DNA of 64,000 bases from JACKNG01 sp050184115 (GTDB lineage: Bacteria > Pseudomonadota > Gammaproteobacteria > Ga0077536), in contig JBFXAQ010000003.1 of NCBI GenBank assembly GCA_050184115.1, forward strand, positions 186,001 to 250,000, in the 5' to 3' direction. Positions within the stretch are counted from its first letter, which is position 1; each line of letters begins with the position of its first letter. Positions 56,919-64,000 of this stretch are shown here, piece by piece. The notes under the pieces were generated by a model. That model was given only the letters and a program-made list of their open reading frames with translations. It ran no database searches and had not been told where the DNA came from. The translations under genes were made by a program, and so were the position numbers.

Positions 56919-58640
56919 TCAGCACACCTCCGCCGCGGAGGCGCGGGCCGCGGACGCCAGCACCGCGCCGCGCACGCCGCCGGCGCGGTAGACAGTGACG
57001 CCCTTGAGGCCGAGCGCATGGGCCCGCTCGAACACCGTCGCCACGTCGTCGACCGTAGCGCTCGCGGCGAGGTTGATGGTCTTCGAGATGGCGTTGTCCA
57101 CGTAGGGCTGGAACACGGCCTGCATGGCGAGATGGGCGGCCGGTGACAGCGCCTCGGCGCGAGTCCAGGCCGGCGGGCGCCCGCGTTTGCGCGTGCGCCA
57201 CAGGCGGCAGGCGTAGTCCTCCACCGTCACTTCTTCCGTGCTGCCGTCGGCGCGCCGCAGGCGGCGCTGGTAGCGCGCCGCGAACGGCGGCTCGATGCCG
57301 CTGGAGACGTTGCCGGCGAGCAGGCTGATGCTGCCGGCCGGGGCGATGGCGAGCAGGTGGCTGTTGCGCAGTCCGTCCGCGGCGATGGCGTCGCGCAAGT
57401 CGTGCGGCAATCGCGACACGAACGGCCGGGCGAGGAAGCTCTCGGCTTCGAACCGTGGGAACGATCCCTTCTCGCGCGCCAGCGCGACCGAGGCGGCGTA
57501 GGCGCTGTCGCGCAGGCTGCGTGCGATATCCCCGGCGAGTGCACGCGCCGGATCGCCCGCGTAGTTCAGGCCGAGCATCACCAGCGCATCGCCGAGGCCG
57601 GTGACGCCGAGGCCGAGACGGCGCGTGGCCTGCGCCACCACGCGTTGCGCTGGCAGCGGGTATTCACCGACCTCGACGACATCGTCGAGCAGGCGAACGC
57701 CGACGCCGACCGTGGCGGCGAAGCCATCGAAATCGAAGCGCGCGCGGCGTGAGAACGGCGCATGGACGAAGCGCACCAGGTTGATTGAACCGAGCACGCA
57801 GGCGCCGTAGTGCGGCAACGGGATCTCGCCGCAGGGGTTGGTCGTGCAGAGCACCTCGCTGTCGCCGAGATTGTTCTCGGCGTTGACGCGGTCGACGAAC
57901 AACACGCCCGGCTCGGCGCCGGCATGGGCCGCTTGGGCGATACGCGCCCACAGCGCGCGTGCCGGCACCTCGCGACGCGGTACGTCTCCGGCCGGAAAGG
58001 CCAGTGGCCACGCAACGTCTTCGGCGACCGCGCGCATGAAGGCGTCGCTCACCTGGACGGAGAGATTGAAATGCCCGAGTGCGCCGGCGCCCTGCTTGGC
58101 CTCGACGAAGGCCTCGATGTCGGGGTGATCGCAGCGCAGCGTCGCCATCATCGCGCCGCGCCGCGCGCGCGCATCGAGGGCCGCGCAAGCCGCGTCCCAA
58201 CGCGCCATCTGGGTCAGCGGCCCGCCGCCGGCGCGACCATCGGCGGCAGGTGCGAGCGCGGAAAAGTCGTAACCCACGCCGCCGCCGTGGCGCATGGTCG
58301 CGAGGCCCTCGTCGAGCGCGCGGTCGAGTGCCGCGGCGTCATCGGTGAGCGCGCCCATGACGAAGCAGTTGTTGAGCGTGCGATCACCGGGCAGCCCGGC
58401 GTGGGCGAGGATGCGACCGGCGGGCAGGAAACGAAACCGCGCCTGCACGGCATCGAAGCAGGTGCGCCAATGCCCCTGGCGCGTCGGTTCGGCGGTAGCG
58501 AGCGCGGCGGCGACGCGGGCGCGTGTCGCCGCGATGCCGGACTCGCCCGGCTGGGCGTAGCGCTCGGCCCACAACAGGCGGGCCAGGGGTGTGTCGAGAT
58601 CGTCGCGCGGACGGCGCTCGCGGTAGCGGGCGCGGGTCAC
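56919..58640 (-). CDS. nrdJ: Adenosylcobalamin-dependent ribonucleotide reductase (class II)
   Basis: A 573-residue enzyme that reduces ribonucleotides using vitamin B12. Diagnostic segments are TLNNCFVMG, HGGGVGYDFSALAP, the radical-site NPCGEIPLPHYGACVLGSIN (Asn, Cys, Glu) and PAGSISLLAGNVSSGIEP. A terminal Cys (AAEVC) probably re-reduces the active site. The length is short for the family, as no extra C-terminal domain is present. It starts at a GTG 15 bases after the HpaR gene, so it may be co-transcribed with hpa genes. No riboswitch was found upstream. Confidence 0.92.
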   Translation of the reverse strand: MTRARYRERRPRDDLDTPLARLLWAERYAQPGESGIAATRARVAAALATAEPTRQGHWRTCFDAVQARFRFLPAGRILAHAGLPGDRTLNNCFVMGALTDDAAALDRALDEGLATMRHGGGVGYDFSALAPAADGRAGGGPLTQMARWDAACAALDARARRGAMMATLRCDHPDIEAFVEAKQGAGALGHFNLSVQVSDAFMRAVAEDVAWPLAFPAGDVPRREVPARALWARIAQAAHAGAEPGVLFVDRVNAENNLGDSEVLCTTNPCGEIPLPHYGACVLGSINLVRFVHAPFSRRARFDFDGFAATVGVGVRLLDDVVEVGEYPLPAQRVVAQATRRLGLGVTGLGDALVMLGLNYAGDPARALAGDIARSLRDSAYAASVALAREKGSFPRFEAESFLARPFVSRLPHDLRDAIAADGLRNSHLLAIAPAGSISLLAGNVSSGIEPPFAARYQRRLRRADGSTEEVTVEDYACRLWRTRKRGRPPAWTRAEALSPAAHLAMQAVFQPYVDNAISKTINLAASATVDDVATVFERAHALGLKGVTVYRAGGVRGAVLASAARASAAEVC

Positions 58641-58655
58641 GGCGGATACCCGCGG

Positions 58656-59129
58656 TCAGTCGCCGTCGAGCGCAACACAGAAGGCCTCGAGCAAGACATA
58701 GAGTTCGTCGAGCCGGTCGGCGCCGAAACGCGCGGCGATGTCGGCATAGAGGCGTTCGGAGTCGGGCGCAACTGCGGCGAAGCGGCGTTCGCCCCGTGCC
58801 GTCAGCGCGAACACCCCGCGCCGTTGATCGGCCGGATCGGGCCGCCGCCGCACCAGTCCCTCGGCTTCGAGGAACTGCAGGATTCGAGACAAGCTCGGCG
58901 CCAGGAGCAGGCTGCGTCGCGCGATCTCGCCGGCATCCAGGTCGGGGGTGTCGGCGAGCACGCGGATGACCCGCCACTGCTGGTCGGTCAGGCCGTGCTC
59001 ACGCAGCATCGGCCGAAAGCGCGCCATCGCCGCTTCGCGTGCCTTGAGCAGTTGCATCGGCAGGGACAGTTCGAACTCACGCAGCCCGGAGACGGCCTGC
59101 GCTGCGCGTCGGGTCGCCGGGCCGGCCAC
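58656..59129 (-). CDS. hpaR: MarR-family repressor of homoprotocatechuate degradation
   Basis: A 157-residue winged-helix regulator of the HpaR type: LPMQLLKAREAAMARFRPML at the N-terminus, GLTDQQWRVIRVLADTPDLD, the recognition region LLLAPSLSRILQFLEAEGLV and the wing RPDPADQRRGVFALT. The GTG at 59129 lies two bases after the stop of the upstream hydrolase gene; a shorter ATG start is possible. It likely represses the divergent hpaF-hpaE operon through the palindrome at 60039-60050. Confidence 0.82.
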   Translation of the reverse strand: MAGPATRRAAQAVSGLREFELSLPMQLLKAREAAMARFRPMLREHGLTDQQWRVIRVLADTPDLDAGEIARRSLLLAPSLSRILQFLEAEGLVRRRPDPADQRRGVFALTARGERRFAAVAPDSERLYADIAARFGADRLDELYVLLEAFCVALDGD

Positions 59130-59131
59130 GC

Positions 59132-59992
59132 TCAGACGACCTCGTCCTCGACCTCGTTGCGCAGGATGCCGACGCCGGGTACCTCGACCTCGACGACGTC
59201 GCCCGCGCGCAGGTACTTCGGCGGGTCGAAGCGCGCGCCGGCACCGTTCGGCGTGCCGGTGGCGATGACGTCCCCTGGCTGCAGTTGGTAGAAGGTCGAG
59301 AGGTAGCTGATCAAATAGCGGAACGGGAACATGAGGTTGTCGGTGACGTCGTTCTGCCGCTCCTCGCCGTTGACCCGGGTGACGACCCGCAGGCAGCCCA
59401 TGGGATCGACCTCGTCCGGCGTCACCAGCCAGGGACCCAGCGCGCCCGAACGCACGAAGTTCTTGCCTTGCGTCACGTTGAACTTGGCGTGGCGCAGCCA
59501 GTCGCGCACCGAACCCTCGTTCATGATGGTGAGGCCGGCGATGTGCTCGTGTGCGCGATTCTCGGCGATGCGCCGCCCGCCCTTGCCGATGACCAGCACG
59601 ATCTCGCCCTCGTAGTCGAACTGCGCGGATTCCGGCGGGCGCAGGATCGGCTCCTCGTGCCCGGTCAGCGACTCGCGCGAACGCATGAACACGCTCGGGT
59701 ACTTGGGCGCTTCCGAACCGTCCTTGTACTCGGCGTTGCGCTCGGCGTAGTTGACGCCGATGCAGACGATCTTCTCGGGGTTGGGGATGGTCGGCAGGTA
59801 GCGGAAGTCGTCCATGCCGAAATCGGCGAAACAACCCTTTGCCGCTGCCGCGAGTTCGTCGAGGCGCCCGGCACGGAGGGCCGCGCGCAGGTCGGGCAGG
59901 TCAGGGAAACGTGCGGCGAGGTCGACCACGCCGCCCTCGACCACGGCGCCGAAACCGCTGCGGCCCTCCTTGCGAAAGCTCAGGAATTTCAT
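59132..59992 (-). CDS. Fumarylacetoacetate hydrolase-family enzyme (HpaG-like)
   Basis: A 286-residue FAH-fold enzyme with the metal site Glu/Asp pattern in YEGEIVLVIGKGGRRI and the motifs IGVNYAERNAEYKDG, KNFVRSGALGPWLVTPDE and GDVIATGTPNGAG. In the homoprotocatechuate pathway an FAH-family enzyme acts as decarboxylase/isomerase on 5-oxopent-3-ene-tricarboxylate. This protein is a single domain, whereas E. coli HpaG is a double-length fusion. It is divergent from hpaF and upstream of hpaR. Confidence 0.85.
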   Translation of the reverse strand: MKFLSFRKEGRSGFGAVVEGGVVDLAARFPDLPDLRAALRAGRLDELAAAAKGCFADFGMDDFRYLPTIPNPEKIVCIGVNYAERNAEYKDGSEAPKYPSVFMRSRESLTGHEEPILRPPESAQFDYEGEIVLVIGKGGRRIAENRAHEHIAGLTIMNEGSVRDWLRHAKFNVTQGKNFVRSGALGPWLVTPDEVDPMGCLRVVTRVNGEERQNDVTDNLMFPFRYLISYLSTFYQLQPGDVIATGTPNGAGARFDPPKYLRAGDVVEVEVPGVGILRNEVEDEVV

Positions 59993-60038
59993 CGATGCGT
60001 CTCCGCGCGGCTTGACCTTGCCGCGTATGCGGTTAAAG

Positions 60039-60050
60039 TTAACATGTTAA
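60039..60050. promoter_or_regulatory. Candidate HpaR operator in divergent promoter
   Basis: TTAACATGTTAA is a perfect 12-bp palindrome in an AT-rich patch, flanked by TTAAAG and ATTTA, located between the divergent hydrolase and hpaF genes. It is the only such patch in the otherwise GC-rich cluster and fits a MarR-type operator controlling both directions. Confidence 0.65.
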
Positions 60051-60083
60051 ATTTATGCCATCCAGCCGGACGGAACACCCGCC

Positions 60084-60479
60084 ATGCCGCACATCACCAT
60101 CGAGTACACGGCCAACCTCGACCGCGATCTCAACGTACCCGAGTTGATCGACACCCTGCATGCCAGCGCCGCCACCATCGAGGCCTTCCCCCTGGCCGGG
60201 TTGCGCACCCGGGCAGTGCGCCTCGAACATTTCCGCTTCGCCGATGGCGACCCGGACAACGCCTTCGTCCATGTCACCGTGCGCATCGCCCACGGCCGTA
60301 GCGAAGCCGTGCGCGAAGCCGCCGGCGCGCAGTTGTTCCAGGCCCTGTGCGGCTACTTGCAACCGCTGATGGACGAGCACCCGCTGGCCGCGTCGCTCGA
60401 CCTGCAGGAAATGAACGCCGGTGCCAGCTTCAAGCACGGCAACATCCGCGAACACATGGCACGGCGCCAGGCCGGCTGA
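60084..60479 (+). CDS. hpaF: 5-carboxymethyl-2-hydroxymuconate isomerase
   Basis: A 131-residue tautomerase-superfamily enzyme starting MPHITIEYTANL with the catalytic N-terminal proline (Pro after the initiator Met). The segment ARTRAVRLEHFRFADGD-like region (RTRAVRLEHFRFADGD), HVTVRIAHGRS and LSLDLQEMN-like end are of the HpcD/HpaF family. It isomerises the product of the homoprotocatechuate ring cleavage. It is the first gene of the plus-strand operon with hpaE and the dioxygenase subunits, 18 bases before hpaE. Confidence 0.9.
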   Translation: MPHITIEYTANLDRDLNVPELIDTLHASAATIEAFPLAGLRTRAVRLEHFRFADGDPDNAFVHVTVRIAHGRSEAVREAAGAQLFQALCGYLQPLMDEHPLAASLDLQEMNAGASFKHGNIREHMARRQAG

Positions 60480-60497
60480 CCCAAGGCAAACACACCG

Positions 60498-62014
<1,517 letters not shown>

Positions 62015-62018
<4 letters not shown>

Positions 62019-62350
62019 GCCTCTACCAGTTGCAGAAATTCCTCTACACCCTGAACCGTGACGAGCGTGCGCAGGCGCGCTATCGCGACGATGTCGACGA
62101 CCTCATCGCCGAGTACAACCTCACCGACGAGGAAGCTCAGGCACTGCGCGCGGGCGACATCGGCCTGCTCTACGTGCTCGGCGTGAACGGGCAGATCCTC
62201 ATGCACTTCGCCGCCTTTCTCGGCATCGCCTGGTTCGACTACCTCGACCTCATGCGCCAGGGCATCGAGAAACATGGCCCGGTACGCGCCGGCGTCTACG
62301 CCATGACCGGCGGGGGGCGGAGTTTCACCGCGGAGGGACGTGCACGATGA
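62015..62350 (+). CDS. LigA-like small subunit of an extradiol dioxygenase
   Basis: A 111-residue helical protein matching the protocatechuate 4,5-dioxygenase alpha-subunit family (LigA/PF07746): YQLQKFLYTLNRDERAQARY near the start, YNLTDEEAQALRAGDIGLLYVLGVNGQ in the middle. In LigAB the small subunit shapes the entrance to the active site of the large subunit. It overlaps both neighbours by four bases (hpaE and the LigB-like gene). E. coli HpaD is a single subunit, so the presence of a small subunit here is unusual for this pathway. Confidence 0.85.
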
Positions 62351-63174
62351 GCCTGGTCTACGCAGGGGTGTTGAGCCATGGCCCGGGTATCACCGGACGT
62401 GCCGACCTGGTGCAGAACGTCGCCGCGCGCGACGCCTTCTACAGCGCGCTCGAGCGCCAGCGCGCGGACATCGAGGACGCCGGCGCCGAGGTCCTGGTGG
62501 TGGTTGCCGCCGAGCACTTCGCCAACTTCTTCATGAACAACATGCCGGCCTTCTGCATCGGCATGGCCGACGCTTACGAGGGCCCGATCGAGGACCCGGC
62601 GTGGCTCAAGATCCCGCGCCGGCGCATCCCCGGCAACGCCGAACTCAGCCAGCGCCTGATCCGCGAAGTCATGCAGACGGTCGACACGGCCTATGCCGAG
62701 GAATGGAAGTTCGACCACGGCATCATGGTCCCGCTGCATTTCCTCACGCCGGACTACGACAAGACCGTTGTGCCGGTGAACATCAACTGCCAGGGCCCGC
62801 CGCTGACCCCGGTGCACCGCGCCTGGGCCTTCGGCGAGGCGCTGCGCCGCGCCTGCGACGCCCAACCCGAGAAGATCGCGCTCGTCGGCACCGGCGGCAT
62901 CTCCCACTGGCCGGCCACCCCCGACTCCGGGAAGATCAACGAGGCCTGGGATCGCGAGTTTCTCGATCGCCTCCTGCGCCAGGATCGCGATGCGCTCATG
63001 ACCTACGGCGACGATCTGCAGACCTACCGCGACGGCGGCCAGGGCGGCTTCGAGATCCGTACCTACCTCGCCGCCGCCGCTGCCGCCGGCGGCCCGGGCG
63101 AACTGCAGTTCTACACCGCCGAGCTGCCCATCTTCGCCGTTGGCTGCACGGTGGCGCGCTTCGACGTGGCCTGA
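62347..63174 (+). CDS. LigB-type class III extradiol ring-cleavage dioxygenase (catalytic subunit)
   Basis: A 275-residue non-haem Fe(II) dioxygenase. Iron-binding His are in SHGPG (near residue 11) and AAEHFANFF (near 56), and GISHWPATP carries the conserved catalytic His. It cleaves a catechol ring beside the hydroxyls. Context (hpaF, hpaE, hydrolase) indicates 3,4-dihydroxyphenylacetate 2,3-cleavage, although LigAB relatives use protocatechuate or gallate. Its last 64 bases are duplicated several times downstream. Confidence 0.85.
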   Translation: MSLVYAGVLSHGPGITGRADLVQNVAARDAFYSALERQRADIEDAGAEVLVVVAAEHFANFFMNNMPAFCIGMADAYEGPIEDPAWLKIPRRRIPGNAELSQRLIREVMQTVDTAYAEEWKFDHGIMVPLHFLTPDYDKTVVPVNINCQGPPLTPVHRAWAFGEALRRACDAQPEKIALVGTGGISHWPATPDSGKINEAWDREFLDRLLRQDRDALMTYGDDLQTYRDGGQGGFEIRTYLAAAAAAGGPGELQFYTAELPIFAVGCTVARFDVA

Positions 63175-63406
63175 GCCTCACGGTCCGTCACGGAGCCGGC
63201 TACCTCACCGGATCGACAGCCTTGACGGGGTCAGACCCCGGCGGCCAACGCTACACCGCCGAGCTACCCATCTTCGCCGTCGGCTGCACGGTGGCGCGCT
63301 TCGACGTGGCCTGAGCCTCACGGTCCGTCACGGAGCCGGCTACCTCACCGGGTCGACAGCCTTGACGGGGTCAGCCTTGACGGGGTCAGACCCCGGCGGC
63401 CAACGC
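63111..63406 (+). repeat. 140-bp tandem duplication covering the dioxygenase 3' end and REP palindrome
   Basis: Unit A (63111-63250) and unit B (63251-63405) match at 137 of 140 positions, with a 15-base extra copy of CTTGACGGGGTCAGC in B. Each contains the last 64 bases of the dioxygenase gene, including its stop codon, then a GGGGTCAGACCCC palindrome. The two differences inside the coding part are synonymous (CTG/CTA, GTT/GTC). Confidence 0.85.
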
Positions 63407-63492
63407 CGGATCGACAGCCTTGACGGGGTCAGACCCCGGCGGCCAAAGCGTTGATTTTCGGGGACACTTCACTATCAACGGGGTCTGACCCC
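63227..63492. repeat. Array of GGGGTCAGACCCC REP-like palindromes
   Basis: Direct copies lie at 63227-63239, 63382-63394 and 63425-63437, each followed by GGCGGCCAA. An inverted copy (GGGGTCTGACCCC) lies at 63480-63492. Just before it CGTTGAT (63449-63455) and ATCAACG (63474-63480) form an outer inverted repeat around TTTCGGGGACACTT. The TTCGGGGACA segment is shared with the element at 2015-2175. Confidence 0.75.
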
Positions 63493-63514
63493 GTCGTTTC
63501 AGCGGTTTGCGAAG

Positions 63515-63564
63515 GTGCCCATCTTCGCTGTCGGCTGCACCGTGGCGCGCTTCGGCGTGGCCTG
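63515..63564 (+). pseudogene. Degenerate third copy of the dioxygenase C-terminal end
   Basis: This stretch encodes VPIFAVGCTVARFGVA, matching LPIFAVGCTVARFDVA at the end of the dioxygenase, but the stop codon has become TGC. A still more decayed copy (RPIVAARCTVA) lies at 63749-63780. They show repeated duplication and decay of the gene tail next to the REP array. Confidence 0.65.
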
Positions 63565-63692
63565 CTATCGGCAACCCGGTACCTGCCTGCCGTTGTCAGA
63601 CACGCACTGCCGCCCGTTCCACGGCTTACCCCGCCGTGTCAGGCACCGCAGCGCGCGCCCACCGCGGTCCCGGCCCGCTCAGGCGAGTTTCG

Positions 63693-63723
63693 GTGCCCCG
63701 CGGGGTCAGATACCGCGGGGCAC
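63693..63723. repeat. Hairpin-forming REP variant upstream of the transposase start
   Basis: GTGCCCCGCGG (63693-63703) and CCGCGGGGCAC (63713-63723) form a perfect 11-bp inverted repeat around GGTCAGATA. The central GGTCAGAT matches the core of the GGGGTCAGACCCC repeats. Confidence 0.65.
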
Positions 63724-63984
63724 TTTGCTGCCATCGACGCCGGCAAGCGGCCCATCGTCGCGGCGCGCTGCACGGTGGCAGCTGCGTGCTCGCGTGCCGG
63801 CCCCGACCATCCATGACTTGTTCACTCGTGCCAGACACCGACGCCGTCCCCTCCAACGGCTTGACCCGCGGTGCCAGGCCCCACCGCTCGTAGCGCCCCG
63901 CTCGACATCCGCGCAAGAAACGGCACGCGCCCGTGAGCCGGGTCATCGCAGACTCCGCGCTCCTTCTCATTTATGGAGTTCGCA

Positions 63985-64000
63985 ATGGCTCGCATCGTTC
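63985..64000 (+). CDS. Start of a probable REP-associated tyrosine transposase (RAYT), cut by window edge
   Basis: Only five codons (MARIV) are visible, but this is the usual beginning of RAYT transposases (Y1-type HUH-like enzymes that start MARxV and continue with a Pro-Gly-His-His segment). A GGAG site lies six bases before the ATG. The dense palindromes on its left are then its likely REP substrates. The identification rests on start sequence and context, so it is tentative. Confidence 0.4.

Noticed and set aside
58640..60083. Cobalamin riboswitch for nrdJ
   Set aside because: nrdJ starts 15 bases after the hpaR gene, leaving no room for a riboswitch, and no B12-box-like sequence was seen in the divergent promoter region.
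63227..63492. Possible CRISPR array from spaced repeats
   Set aside because: Repeats are short palindromes of uneven spacing with repeated, not unique, intervening sequence, and no cas gene is present. They fit REP elements.

Overview
The window is a GC-rich, tightly packed bacterial chromosome segment with about 55 supported protein genes. I saw no rRNA, tRNA or CRISPR array. Two Cys/Pro-rich surface-sorting tails (PEP-CTERM and VPLPA-CTERM), a TorF-type porin, RND efflux, an aromatic-catabolic (homoprotocatechuate) cluster, B12-dependent ribonucleotide reductase and REP-like palindromes together suggest a free-living, high-GC Gammaproteobacterium. That assignment is an inference; no phylogenetic marker is present.

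Left part (1-16.3 kb): an APH-like kinase, a VapBC toxin-antitoxin pair flanked by copies of an intergenic repeat, an MMPL exporter, a PEP-CTERM protein, three LuxR-type paralogues in different states of domain loss, a Phd/PIN toxin-antitoxin pair, a YddA/SbmA-like ABC exporter, an EVE protein, an ECF sigma/anti-sigma/subtilisin operon and a TorF porin.

16.4-25 kb (minus strand) is the most striking region. A six-gene operon encodes an HlyD-like adaptor, a C39-peptidase ABC transporter and a second ABC transporter, together resembling the NHLM bacteriocin export trio. These are followed by a 628-residue protein I do not recognise and two tandem genes for an identical 43-residue peptide. The peptide copies differ only at four synonymous sites. 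I read this as a RiPP (ribosomally made, modified peptide) system with an unfamiliar precursor and candidate maturase.

25-47 kb holds a VPLPA-CTERM protein, an aldehyde dehydrogenase, a response regulator divergent from a large hybrid histidine kinase, a GST beside a decayed copy of a neighbouring MFS gene's 3' end, a DUF4212/SSS sodium symporter pair, a phospholipid-type trio (CarS-like, EEP-family, CDP-alcohol transferase), an RND efflux pair and a PAS sensor kinase.

47-63 kb carries 4-hydroxyphenylacetate degradation in two blocks: hpaR-like/hpaB at 47.6-49.6 kb, and hpaR, a FAH-family hydrolase, hpaF, hpaE and a LigA/LigB-type dioxygenase at 58.6-63.2 kb. Palindromes in the promoter regions are candidate MarR/HpaR operators. 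Between the blocks lie a compositionally less GC-rich signalling cluster (FHA-ABC transporter, Ser/Thr kinase, VWA protein, glycine-zipper lipoprotein, M48 protease) and nrdJ. The right edge (63.2-64 kb) is a field of tandem copies of the dioxygenase gene's 3' end and GGGGTCAGACCCC-type palindromes, ending at the first codons of what looks like a REP-associated transposase (RAYT).
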